DNA from: Gemmatimonadota bacterium
GTDB taxonomy: Bacteria > Gemmatimonadota > Gemmatimonadetes > Longimicrobiales > UBA6960
DNA: 8,620 nucleotides
Assembly (NCBI GenBank): GCA_022564535.1
Contig: JADFLD010000050.1
Span: forward strand, 1 to 8,620
Direction of reading: 5' to 3'
The notes under the pieces are model-generated. The model did no database searches. It was given only the letters and a program-made list of their open reading frames with translations, and had not been told where the DNA came from. Positions 1 through 7,278 of the stretch are shown in pieces. The position numbers and the translations under genes were made by a program. Position 1 is the stretch's first letter. The number at the start of each line of letters is the position of its first letter.

Positions 1-668
1 GCCAGGCGCTGCGCCGTCACCAGGCGCTGGCGCAGTAAGCGGGCCGGCCTGTCCTGAGCGGAGATGGCTACGTAGTCGACCACGGAGCTCGTCAGTGACA
101 CGTCCGCCCCGGCCTCCAACAGAATGGTCATGGCCGCGACGCGATCGGAGGCCGTGGCCCATATGAGTGGGGTCTGCTCGGCGGAGCCCGCACGGGAATC
201 GACCTCCGCCCCGTGGCGGATCAATGTGGCGACTGCGTCGGCGCGACCGGACCGGGCCGCAAAGTGCAGCGCTGTGGCCCCGGTCGACGTCTCCGTCTCA
301 GGTCGCGCGTGCCCCTGCATCAGCCGTTCGATCGCCTCGGCGTGCCCAGCCTTGCTCGCCAGGTGAAGAGCAGTATATGCTCCGAGTCTGGTCGTCGACT
401 CGGGATCGGCACCTGCGTAGAGCAGGACATCGATGATGTCGGCACGGCCCATCGTGGCGGCCCAATGCAGAGCCCTCATGCCGTCGCCCTGGGCGGCGTT
501 CACGTCCGCGCCTCGCCGGAGCAAAGCCCGCACGGTTTCCACGTCGCCACGCTGTGCGGCGTCCGCCACCGGAGCCTCCGGAGCAGATCCGGCCATGAAG
601 AGCGAGAGCAGCAGGGCACCCCATACGTCGATCCGCAATCCTGTCCGCTTGACCCCACCCCTCATCAT
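1..668 (-). CDS. Exported ankyrin-repeat protein (C-terminus off the left edge)
   Basis: Third gene of the minus-strand operon; 222 codons are visible and the frame is still open at base 1. The first ATG (668-666) overlaps the TGA of the DUF1552 gene in an ATGATGA string, so two adjacent Met codons are possible starts. A GGAG lies 5 bases upstream of the first, which suggests translational coupling. Residues 1-29 look like a signal peptide: Arg/Lys-rich start (MMRGGVKRTGLR), hydrophobic core WGALLLSLFMAG, small residues before a likely cut near Ala29. Ankyrin repeats follow: a degenerate first one at about 34-62 (AAQRGDVETVRALLRRGADV), then about 63-95 (ALHWAATMGRADIIDVLL), 96-129 (ALHLASKAGHAEAIERLM), 130-163 (ALHFAARSGRADAVATLI) and 164-196 (PLIWATASDRVAAMTILLEAGADV). 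Ankyrin repeats are protein-binding scaffolds. A periplasmic partner, perhaps one of its two operon neighbours, is inferred. No catalytic domain is visible. Confidence 0.9.
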   Translation of the reverse strand, partial: MMRGGVKRTGLRIDVWGALLLSLFMAGSAPEAPVADAAQRGDVETVRALLRRGADVNAAQGDGMRALHWAATMGRADIIDVLLYAGADPESTTRLGAYTALHLASKAGHAEAIERLMQGHARPETETSTGATALHFAARSGRADAVATLIRHGAEVDSRAGSAEQTPLIWATASDRVAAMTILLEAGADVSLTSSVVDYVAISAQDRPARLLRQRLVTAQRL

Positions 669-2071
669 TTCGTCTCCGAAGACTCGGCTGAGAAGGAGAA
701 CGCGCCGGTGCTGTTTCCGAAGCGCTCGATGTCATCCATGCCCAGCATGTGCAAGGCGCTGAGCAGAACATTCGCCATCGGGGTGCCGTCGGCCGCCATG
801 ATATGATGTCCCCCCTTTGGAAGCTTTCCGTTCGCGCCACCCGCCAGGAAGAGCGGACACCGCCTGTGGTTGTGCAGGTTCGGATCCCCCATGGGCGAGC
901 CGCACACGAGGAGCGTCTTGTCGAGGAGATGCGTGTCGCCCTCCATCGTGCTCTCGAGCTTCTCCAGGAAGTACGGGATCAAGCTCATGTGGTAGGTGTT
1001 GATCTTGTTGAATCTCAGGACGCGTTCGGGGTCTCCGCCGTGATGAGAAGCGGAGTGGAAGCCCGCCGTCACGCCCGACTCGGGAAAGACCCGACCCGAC
1101 ACGTCGCGGCTCATCTTGAAGGTCACGATCCTCGTGATGTCCGAGGTGAACGCGAGCACCTGGAGGTCGAACATGAGCCTGACGTGCTCGCCGTAGTCGT
1201 CCGGAACACCGGCGGGCGCAGCGGCGAGGTCACGCTCCTCCCCGCTCAGATTGCGGTCTTCGACCGTCTGAATGCGACGCTCGATCTCGCGGATGTTGCT
1301 CAGGTATCGGTCCATCCGAACACGGTCCGCGGTCCCGAGCTTGCGGTTGAGGTTGACCAGGTCGCGTTGGACCCAGTCGAGAATGCTGCGCTCGGTTCTT
1401 CTGCGCTGGGCACGGTCCTCGGGGGTGGCGCCGCGCCCGAAGAGCTGATCGAAGGCGACACGCGGATCCCTGATCATGGGTAGAGGCTCGGACGGACCCG
1501 CCCAACTCACCGTGTCCGTGTAGACGCACGCGTATCCGTAGGCGCACCCCCCGGCCTGGTCGACATTCTCTATGCAGAGTTGGAGCGACGGAATCGGAGT
1601 ATCCTGGCCGAATCGCTGAGCGTATAGCTGATCCATGGAGGTTCCGACCCGCACGTCCGAACCCTCGGTCTGCTTCGGGTGTCCCTGCGTAAGGAACACA
1701 GCGCTGGAGCGGAAGTGATCTCCACCGATCTCCCTGGGGATCTCGGCCTCTGCCCCCGCGACGTCCGTATTGCTGACGATCGTGAGGTAGTCCCGAAATG
1801 GCTCCAAGGGATAAAGCGCACTCGGGGTCAGGTCGAAATCACGTCCAACCTTCGCAGGAGACCACAGGTTTTGGGTCGCACCCCATTCGTTGCAACCGGC
1901 GGCTCCGTGTACCATCTCGATCGCGACGAACCTCGTGACATCGATTTCAGCGAGCTTCGTCGCCGCCATGCGACCCGCCGGAACCATCGCGTCGAGGAAC
2001 GGAAGCGCGACGGTCGCGCCCATGCCGCGAAGAAACGTCCGCCGCTGAATGTGCTTTCCGGTCAGGTACAT
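665..2071 (-). CDS. DUF1552 (HXXSHH) family protein with Tat signal
   Basis: A 468-residue protein of the DUF1552 family (PF07586), whose biochemical role is not established. The N-terminus is a twin-arginine signal: RRTFLRG at residues 10-16, then a hydrophobic stretch (MGATVALPFLDAMV), so export in folded form is expected. The family signature HSASHH is at residues 339-344. The C-terminal part (about 387-445: LLVCGSPMGDPNLHNHRRCPLFLAGG, then a conserved GTPMANVLLSALHMLG-type end) resembles the DUF1501/alkaline-phosphatase-like fold. Its His/Asp-rich residues could bind metal, but this is inference. Start: ATG at 2071 with GAGAGGGA about 7 bases upstream. The 29-base gap to the DUF1592 gene and the ATGA overlap with the ankyrin gene show a tight operon. 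DUF1552 genes are regularly found beside DUF1592 genes in Planctomycetes and Acidobacteriota, so the two products probably act together. Length is near the family norm and no damage is seen. Confidence 0.95.
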   Translation of the reverse strand: MYLTGKHIQRRTFLRGMGATVALPFLDAMVPAGRMAATKLAEIDVTRFVAIEMVHGAAGCNEWGATQNLWSPAKVGRDFDLTPSALYPLEPFRDYLTIVSNTDVAGAEAEIPREIGGDHFRSSAVFLTQGHPKQTEGSDVRVGTSMDQLYAQRFGQDTPIPSLQLCIENVDQAGGCAYGYACVYTDTVSWAGPSEPLPMIRDPRVAFDQLFGRGATPEDRAQRRRTERSILDWVQRDLVNLNRKLGTADRVRMDRYLSNIREIERRIQTVEDRNLSGEERDLAAAPAGVPDDYGEHVRLMFDLQVLAFTSDITRIVTFKMSRDVSGRVFPESGVTAGFHSASHHGGDPERVLRFNKINTYHMSLIPYFLEKLESTMEGDTHLLDKTLLVCGSPMGDPNLHNHRRCPLFLAGGANGKLPKGGHHIMAADGTPMANVLLSALHMLGMDDIERFGNSTGAFSFSAESSETK

Positions 2072-2100
2072 CGTTCGTTCCCTCTCTGATCTCGACTGAA

Positions 2101-4527
2101 CTAGTTCTGTAGGCCGGAGTCCGTTGCAGCGATCGCACGGCCCATGCGGAAGGCGGAGCTCTGCACGACGCCTAGGATGAAGTACGACATGCGGTCTCCG
2201 TTCTCGGCCGCATTCCGCTCCATCGCTCGGATCGTCGGCATGTCGTAGTACTCGACCCTTCGACCGATCGCGTAGGCCATCAGATTCCTCGCGAAGGTAC
2301 GCTTGAATACGCTGGGACGCTTGAGAAGGGCATTACGCAGGCTAGCGGGCCCGTCGATCGGGGTTCCGTCGTACAGGACGCCGGTCGGGTCGATGGGAGT
2401 CAAGTTCTCCTTGATTCTCCAAGCACCGGTAACGTCGAAGTTGTCGAGCGCGAGCCCGATGGGGTCGATCACTCGATGACAAGAATTGCACGCCGGGTTC
2501 TCTCGGTGACTCTCCATGCGCTCGCGCGTGGTCAGCACGCGACCGTCCTCCGAACCGGCCGTCTCGTCGAAAGAAGGCACCGAGGGCGGAGGCGGAGGTG
2601 GCGGGCTTCCGAGGAGCACTTCCATCACCCACTTGCCGCGCAACACGGGTGACGTCCGGTTCGCGTGAGAAGTCATCATCAGGATGCTGCCGTGGCCCAA
2701 CAACCCTCGCCGATTCTCGCCCGGGAGATCCACGCGACGGAAGGCGTTTCCAGTCACTCCACGAATTCCGTAGTGCTTTGCAAGGCGCTCGTTCACGAAG
2801 GTGTAGTCCGCCGTGAGAAGCTCCATCACACTCCGATCTTCCTGGACGATGTGGTGAAAGAGCAGCTCCGTCTCCCGATCCATCGCCTCCTTCAACTGGT
2901 GGTTGAAGTACGGGTAGAGCTGGGCGTCAGGGTTGATCCTTTCGAGGTCCTGCAGCCGCAGCCACTGCGACGCGAACCGCGTGGCGAGGGACTCGGCCCG
3001 AGGATCGGCGAGCATGCGGCGGGTCTGTCGCTCGAGCTCCTCGTCGTTGTGGAGTCGGCCTTCCTGCGCGAGTCGAACCAACTCCTCGTCGGGCGGCGCG
3101 GCCCACAGGAAGAACGACAGCCTCGAGGCCAGGTCTGCGTCCCCCAGCTCGTAGATCTCACCGGGCCGTATGTTTTCCGGCGTCTCTTCCAGTCGGAAGA
3201 TGAATCTCGGGCTCGCCAGGATCGCCCAGAGCGCGTCGCGAATGCCTATCTCGAAGCCGCCCGCCTTCTGCCCTTCTTCGAAGAAGCCCATCAGCTCCCC
3301 GACCTCGCTACCCTCCAGCGGTCGCCGGAACGCCTGGCGCGCCAGGCTCGCGATGATCTCCTCGGCGCAGGGGCGCTCTTCCTCCACGGAGGTCGGGCGA
3401 CAGCTGAATATGCGTCGTCGCGCCGGCGTGTCCGACACGCCCGACACGGAGAACGGACCGCTGATGGAGAGGTCTCGCAGATGCGGCATCGTGGTCACGC
3501 CGTAGCCGACACCCATGTTGGGGTCCGCCAGCGTGAAGTCGAGTGGCTTGATGAGGTCCGCAACCGGACCCTCTTCGTCGATCAGGAACGCCGCCGCAAT
3601 CAGCTGCGGACCCGCTCGGATGTGGATCGGAGGCGTCTCCAGACGTAGGCCCGTGACATCCGACTCGGTCATGAAGCGATCGATCTCGAGTAGAGCCACG
3701 CGCACGCCGTTCAGAGAGATCTCCAGCCGTTGAACGGTGAAGGTCAGCCCAAACAGCTGGCCGTCGGGAGATCCATGCATGTCGAGCTCGAAGACGTACT
3801 CACCGTCCGCGGGGAAGTTGTGCGTTACGGCGATCCCTCCTCGTGTGCCTAGCGGCGTGCCCTCCACATGATCGATTTGTGAGACCGTCTTCGGAATCTT
3901 GTAGACCGTCGTCGCGGGAACCGCCGCCGCGTCTCCCACCGCCTCGCGGCTCACCTGCGCAGCCGCCCGCATGTAGCCCTCCAAGAGCGTCGCGGAAAGG
4001 ATCTGGGTGTCCGAGATGTTGTCGAAGTTGTCGCTCAGCGTTTCGGTCGGCAGATACGCAGAAGCGTCGATGTCGAAGCCGAACAAGTCGCGAATCGAGG
4101 CCTCGTACTCCGCCCGATTGAGGCGCTGGAACGTCCGATAGCCAGGGTTCGGGTTCCGACGTGCCAGGTCGTCGAGACGATCCTCCAGACTACTCGCCAG
4201 AAGAGAGAGCGTCTCCTCCGGGGGACGTCGCGCACCCACAGGGGGCATCATGCCCGCCCGGAGCTTGTGGATGATCTTCTCCGCGAGTCGGGCGTTCGCC
4301 TCGGGCGTCCCGGCGTCGAACGATTCCAGCGACATGTCCCCGCTCAGTCTGCGGTCGCTGTGACATCGTACACAGTACTCATCGATGACCGCGTTGAGCG
4401 TTGAGTCTGTCTCGGCAATCCGCGCAGGAACGTGCAGGAAATTACCGTCTGCCCTTTGGCCCACGTCGCTCGCCACTCCGAGCAGCAGCAGGCCGATGGT
4501 GATCATGCCTGTAATGAGAACGTTCAT
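2101..4527 (-). CDS. DUF1592-type multidomain protein with two c-type haem motifs
   Basis: An 808-residue exported protein of the planctomycete-cytochrome type. The frame also allows a GTG at 4563, but ATG at 4527 is preferred: it has GAAGGAG just upstream and places a signal peptide (NVLITGMITIGLLLLGVAS) at the N-terminus. Domains, numbered from this Met: a cytochrome-c-like segment with CVRCH at 52-56 and a possible Met axial ligand in AGMMPP (about 91-96); DUF1587 at about 132-172 (FQRLNRAEYEASIRDLFGFD); a beta-rich stretch at about 232-318 (ADGEYVFELDMHGS) resembling a carbohydrate-binding-like module; DUF1595 at about 388-448; DUF1592 at about 460-588; DUF1588 at about 596-703, with the usual poly-Pro loop and a second motif CNSCH at 680-684; DUF1585 at about 733-800. 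The CxxCH motifs imply covalent haem and periplasmic electron transfer; substrate and partner are unknown. First gene of the operon. Confidence 0.93.
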   Translation of the reverse strand: MNVLITGMITIGLLLLGVASDVGQRADGNFLHVPARIAETDSTLNAVIDEYCVRCHSDRRLSGDMSLESFDAGTPEANARLAEKIIHKLRAGMMPPVGARRPPEETLSLLASSLEDRLDDLARRNPNPGYRTFQRLNRAEYEASIRDLFGFDIDASAYLPTETLSDNFDNISDTQILSATLLEGYMRAAAQVSREAVGDAAAVPATTVYKIPKTVSQIDHVEGTPLGTRGGIAVTHNFPADGEYVFELDMHGSPDGQLFGLTFTVQRLEISLNGVRVALLEIDRFMTESDVTGLRLETPPIHIRAGPQLIAAAFLIDEEGPVADLIKPLDFTLADPNMGVGYGVTTMPHLRDLSISGPFSVSGVSDTPARRRIFSCRPTSVEEERPCAEEIIASLARQAFRRPLEGSEVGELMGFFEEGQKAGGFEIGIRDALWAILASPRFIFRLEETPENIRPGEIYELGDADLASRLSFFLWAAPPDEELVRLAQEGRLHNDEELERQTRRMLADPRAESLATRFASQWLRLQDLERINPDAQLYPYFNHQLKEAMDRETELLFHHIVQEDRSVMELLTADYTFVNERLAKHYGIRGVTGNAFRRVDLPGENRRGLLGHGSILMMTSHANRTSPVLRGKWVMEVLLGSPPPPPPPSVPSFDETAGSEDGRVLTTRERMESHRENPACNSCHRVIDPIGLALDNFDVTGAWRIKENLTPIDPTGVLYDGTPIDGPASLRNALLKRPSVFKRTFARNLMAYAIGRRVEYYDMPTIRAMERNAAENGDRMSYFILGVVQSSAFRMGRAIAATDSGLQN

Positions 4528-4530
4528 TCT

Positions 4531-4537
4531 CTCCTTC
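4531..4537 (-). promoter_or_regulatory. Ribosome binding site deciding the DUF1592 start
   Basis: On the minus strand GAAGGAG sits 3 bases before the ATG at 4527. The spacing is short, but it is a far better match than anything seen before the alternative GTG at 4563. The choice removes 12 residues that would otherwise sit in front of the signal peptide. Confidence 0.6.
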
Positions 4538-4787
4538 GATCCCACGCTGAACCGAGCCGACACCGTTGCGGGTCGGTCACCGAGAATCTTTCAGTATGCG
4601 GGGGGGATGGGAAAGCCGACAGGTCGATGGGCCGCGCGGAATGCCCCGGACATCGTGGGCTCCTACACAACATGTAAGATCGACTCCCTCGACCAACGCG
4701 CTTCAGAGTGCGGTTGAAGTATCGGTTCAGGGCTCGCGTATGCTGCACCGGTGTCTTCTGCGCCCTCAACATGCGGAGGAAACTTCC

Positions 4788-4797
4788 GGGGGGGGGG
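4788..4797. repeat. Homopolymer of 10 G
   Basis: Ten consecutive G residues lie about 93 bases upstream of the oxidoreductase ATG. Such tracts are prone to slippage in replication and in sequencing. A shorter run of 7 G lies at 4600-4606 in the same intergenic region. If transcription starts upstream, the tract is in the 5' leader; if not, it is near the promoter. Confidence 0.85.
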
Positions 4798-4805
4798 TAT
4801 CCTGA

Positions 4806-4858
4806 GGCCGTCTGCCTGGGCGGTCCGAGCCGCCCAGCATATGTTGATGCGAACGGCC
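4806..4858 (+). promoter_or_regulatory. Nested inverted repeats in the oxidoreductase leader
   Basis: An inner hairpin with a perfect 8-bp stem, CTGGGCGG (4816-4823) and CCGCCCAG (4830-4837), has a 6-base loop TCCGAG. An outer 6-bp inverted repeat, GGCCGT (4806-4811) with ACGGCC (4853-4858), encloses it. The element ends 32 bases before the ATG and 21 bases before the GGAGG. No T-run follows, so it is not a standard terminator on the plus strand. It could be a leader RNA structure affecting translation, or a protein-binding site. No known riboswitch or leader family is recognised. Confidence 0.4.
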
Positions 4859-4879
4859 ATGAAGCCCACAACTGCTCCC

Positions 4880-4884
4880 GGAGG
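4880..4884 (+). promoter_or_regulatory. Ribosome binding site deciding the oxidoreductase start
   Basis: GGAGG sits 6 bases before the ATG at 4891, an ideal Shine-Dalgarno arrangement. It supports this start over in-frame codons further upstream (the frame is open from 4708). Confidence 0.75.
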
Positions 4885-4890
4885 CGGACG

Positions 4891-6288
4891 ATGGACCCCT
4901 TGTCGCAGGGCGATGGCACCGATGCGGACGATCTACGGAGCCGAGTCGGCGGCGAGGTCCTGAGGTCGGGAGACGACGGTTACGACGACGCTCGGGCCGT
5001 TTGGAACACCCGTTTCGACAGCCGTCCATCGACCATCGTCCGCTGCTCCGAGCCCTCCGATGTCGTGGCCGCAGTGAACTTCGCCCGCGACCGTGGTGTG
5101 GCCCTCACCATCAAGAGTGGAGGCCACGACTACGCCGGAAACTCCGCCAGTCACGGGGGACTCCTCGTCGATCTCTCTCTCCTGACCTCGGTGCGCATCG
5201 ACGCCGACTCCAAGCAAGCCAGGGTCGGCGCAGGCGTCACGTGGGGCGCGTTCGACCACCGAGCTCAGTCGGTCGGCCTGGCCGCGCCAGGAGGAACCGT
5301 GTCTTCGGTAGGCGTGGCCGGCTTCACGCTCGGAGGCGGTGAGGGCTGGCTCGCGCGGAAGCACGGGCTTGCGCTGGACAGCCTGGTGAGCGCCGACATG
5401 GTCACGGCAGATGGGGAGATCGTGCGGGCCAGCGCGGACGAGAACCCCGATCTCTTCTGGGCGATTCGCGGAGGCGGCGGAAATTTTGGGGTCGTCACGA
5501 CCTTCGAGTTCGCGCTCCACGAGGTCGGTCCACAGATCGTGGCCGGCCAGATGATCTACGCATTCGAGCACGCAGAGGAGCTGCTCCGTTTTTACCGCGA
5601 CTACTTCTCCGACGCTCCGGACGAGGTCACCTGTTACATCTTCTTCCTGCGGATCCCGCCGGTGCCCCCGTTTCCGGAGCAATACCACGGCCAGTTAGCC
5701 GTGGACTTCGCGCTGTTCCACACGGGCCCGGCGGAGGAAGGGCTATCGGCGCTCGCACCGTTTCAGGGTCTTGGCAAGCCGATTCTGGACATGGTGGAGC
5801 CTCAGCCGTATCTGGCCCTGCAGCAGGCCTTCGACTCGGGGCTTGGCAAGGGGCATCGTTGGTACTCCCGGGCGCACTACCTGGACGAGTTGTCCGACGA
5901 GGCGATCACAACGTTCATACGCATGATCGAGCCGATGCCTGGATCCTTCACGACCGCCTATTTCAGTGTCGGTGGAGGGGCTGTGGGCCGCGCAGACCCC
6001 GCTGCGACCGCCTTTCCCCACCGGAATTCGAAGTTCGGGCTGCACATCTTTCCAGGTTGGGACGACCCGGCCGAGGACGCCGCAATCATGGCCTGGACCC
6101 GCGAGGTCCATGTGGCCATGGCGCCCCACGCGAACGGCGGCGTGTACGTGAATCTCCTCGGCGACGATGAGCAGCCGCGGGTTCCAGCTGCATACGGCGC
6201 CAACTATTCCCGACTGGCCGAAGCCAAGGCCCGGTGGGACCCCGACAATCTTTTTCGCGCGAATCACAACATCGAGCCAGCGTCTTGA
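4891..6288 (+). CDS. FAD-linked oxidoreductase, berberine bridge enzyme-like (PCMH/BBE)
   Basis: A 465-residue flavoprotein, normal length for the bacterial BBE-like group (6-hydroxynicotine oxidase, aclacinomycin oxidoreductase and similar enzymes). The ATG at 4891 is chosen because of the GGAGG 6 bases upstream and because family similarity begins soon after. The PCMH-type FAD-binding domain covers about 46-209. KSGGHDYAGNS places His79 as the expected 8-alpha-histidyl attachment site for FAD. PGGTVSSVGVAGFTLGGG (about 133-150) is the second flavin loop. The Cys that gives a second flavin bond in plant BBE is Val137 here, so attachment should be through His only. DLFWAIRGGGGNFGVVTTFEF (about 187-207) is also typical. 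The BBE C-terminal domain ends with YSRLAEAKARWDPDNLFRANHNI (about 438-460). No signal peptide is seen, so it is probably cytoplasmic. The family oxidises alcohols, amines or sugars with O2; the substrate here cannot be read. The TolB/TPR gene begins 15 bases after its stop. Confidence 0.93.
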   Translation: MDPLSQGDGTDADDLRSRVGGEVLRSGDDGYDDARAVWNTRFDSRPSTIVRCSEPSDVVAAVNFARDRGVALTIKSGGHDYAGNSASHGGLLVDLSLLTSVRIDADSKQARVGAGVTWGAFDHRAQSVGLAAPGGTVSSVGVAGFTLGGGEGWLARKHGLALDSLVSADMVTADGEIVRASADENPDLFWAIRGGGGNFGVVTTFEFALHEVGPQIVAGQMIYAFEHAEELLRFYRDYFSDAPDEVTCYIFFLRIPPVPPFPEQYHGQLAVDFALFHTGPAEEGLSALAPFQGLGKPILDMVEPQPYLALQQAFDSGLGKGHRWYSRAHYLDELSDEAITTFIRMIEPMPGSFTTAYFSVGGGAVGRADPAATAFPHRNSKFGLHIFPGWDDPAEDAAIMAWTREVHVAMAPHANGGVYVNLLGDDEQPRVPAAYGANYSRLAEAKARWDPDNLFRANHNIEPAS

Positions 6289-6303
6289 CTGCGACGGCAA
6301 TTC

Positions 6304-7278
6304 ATGGCTGACTCCGCTGGGCAGCTCCGCGAGTTCCTGGCAGAGCTGAAGCGCCGAAGAGTCTACCAGGTCGCGGCGGTCTACGTCGTCGCAGCGATAA
6401 CCGGGCTCGAGCTGGTCGACGTGGTTATACCCGCCTCACGCCTGCCGGACTGGGCGGACGAGCTATTCCTGGGCCTGGCGCTTCTGGGCTTTCCCCTGGC
6501 CCTCGTCCTCGCATGGGCCTTCGACGTCACACCGGACGGGCTGACGAAGACGGTTGCGAAGGTGAAGGCCGCGGATCCACTGGACGGACTCCGCGATATC
6601 ACGGCGAAAGCGACCCTGCCGAGTGAGGCCGAAGCGGCGGCGACGGCCCTTGACGTCCGCGCGGTGGCGGTCCTGCCCTTCGACAACCTCAGCGGGACCA
6701 GCGACGCCGAGCCGTTCGCGGCCGGTCTCCACGACGATCTCCTGACCGAGCTGTCGAGGGTCTCAGCCCTCACGGTCATCTCCCGCACCTCAGTGAAGGC
6801 GTGTCACGGATCCGGCATGAGCATATCCGAGATCGCCCGTGAGCTCGGAGTGGGCACGGTGGTGGAGGGGGGAGTGCAGAAAGCGGGGGACCGCGTCCGC
6901 CTGAACATTCAGCTCATCGACGCGCGGACCGGCGTTCAATGCTGGGCCGAGCGGTACGACCGGCAGCTCACTGCCTCGAACATATTCGACATCCAAAGCG
7001 AGCTGGCCAGGAAGATCGCCGCTACGGTGCACGCCGAGCTCACGTCCGAGGAGAGCGCGCGCCTGGAGCGCCAGCCCACGCAGAACCTTGAGGCCTACCG
7101 CCTGGGAGGCCTTGCTGAAATGGACAGAGGGGGGCATGCACGAGGCCGCCGAGCACTTCGGACGGGCGACCGAACTGGACCCAGACTACGCGTTGGCGTG
7201 GACGGGACTCGGTACCGCACGAGTCCTCCTCTACGATTATCGATTCGACCCGTCCGAGTCCCTCTTGCCTCGGGGTGA
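6304..7278 (+). CDS. Membrane-anchored TolB-like/TPR protein, N-terminal part (frameshifted)
   Basis: This reading frame holds the N-terminal half of a protein whose TPRs continue in the next frame. It starts with ATG 15 bases after the oxidoreductase stop and has no clear Shine-Dalgarno, so it may depend on translational coupling. Residues 1-80 are the conserved membrane module of this family: FLAELKRRRVYQVAAVYVVA, a first helix at about 20-41, a second at about 53-73, then AWAFDVTPDGL. A linker rich in Ala and charged residues follows. A TolB/FlgO-like domain covers about 119-250 (VAVLPFDNLSG, DDLLTELSRVSALTVISRTSV, ISEIARELGVGTVVEGGV, AERYDRQLTASNIFDIQSELARKIA). Family resemblance stops at about NLEAYRL (residues 261-267). 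The remaining 57 residues are Arg-rich and unlike the family, and end at a chance TGA (7276-7278). In related proteins this module sits in front of TPRs or behind regulatory domains; its precise role is unknown. Confidence 0.88.
   Translation: MADSAGQLREFLAELKRRRVYQVAAVYVVAAITGLELVDVVIPASRLPDWADELFLGLALLGFPLALVLAWAFDVTPDGLTKTVAKVKAADPLDGLRDITAKATLPSEAEAAATALDVRAVAVLPFDNLSGTSDAEPFAAGLHDDLLTELSRVSALTVISRTSVKACHGSGMSISEIARELGVGTVVEGGVQKAGDRVRLNIQLIDARTGVQCWAERYDRQLTASNIFDIQSELARKIAATVHAELTSEESARLERQPTQNLEAYRLGGLAEMDRGGHARGRRALRTGDRTGPRLRVGVDGTRYRTSPPLRLSIRPVRVPLASG

Larger units (their letters stand above)
4528..4890. other. Divergent intergenic region, 363 bases
   Basis: This lies between the start of the minus-strand DUF1592 operon and the start of the plus-strand oxidoreductase, so it should hold promoters for both. 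I see no convincing -35/-10 pair on either strand; the best plus-strand candidate (TTGAAG at 4714, TATGCT at 4739) has a 19-base spacer and is weak. Notable contents are a run of 7 G (4600-4606), a run of 10 G (4788-4797) and a strong hairpin (4816-4837) within a larger inverted repeat. The reading frame of the oxidoreductase is open back to 4708, but the Cys/Arg-rich translation there looks non-coding. Confidence 0.7.

Noticed and set aside
749..1483. Long plus-strand open frame (244 codons) opposite the DUF1552 gene
   Set aside because: It is antisense to a clearly recognised gene, has no recognisable domain, and its composition is that expected of a GC-rich shadow frame.
2583..2610. Poly-proline-coding stretch in the DUF1592 gene as a low-complexity insertion
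   Set aside because: A run of Pro after LGSP is a normal feature of the DUF1588 domain, not an expansion.
2665..3648. Plus-strand open frame of 327 codons opposite the DUF1592 gene
   Set aside because: Arg/Val/Glu-rich shadow translation with no family resemblance, while the opposite strand has well-matched DUF1595/DUF1592 domains throughout.
4714..4744. TTGAAG / TATGCT as a promoter for the oxidoreductase
   Set aside because: The 19-base spacer and partial hexamers make it no better than chance in a region of this size.
4708..4890. N-terminal extension of 61 residues on the oxidoreductase
   Set aside because: It passes through the G10 tract and the hairpin, is Cys/Arg-rich without a signal peptide, and the strong GGAGG favours the ATG at 4891.
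4933..5688. Minus-strand open frame of 251 codons opposite the oxidoreductase
   Set aside because: It lies entirely antisense to the FAD-binding domain and shows no motif of its own.
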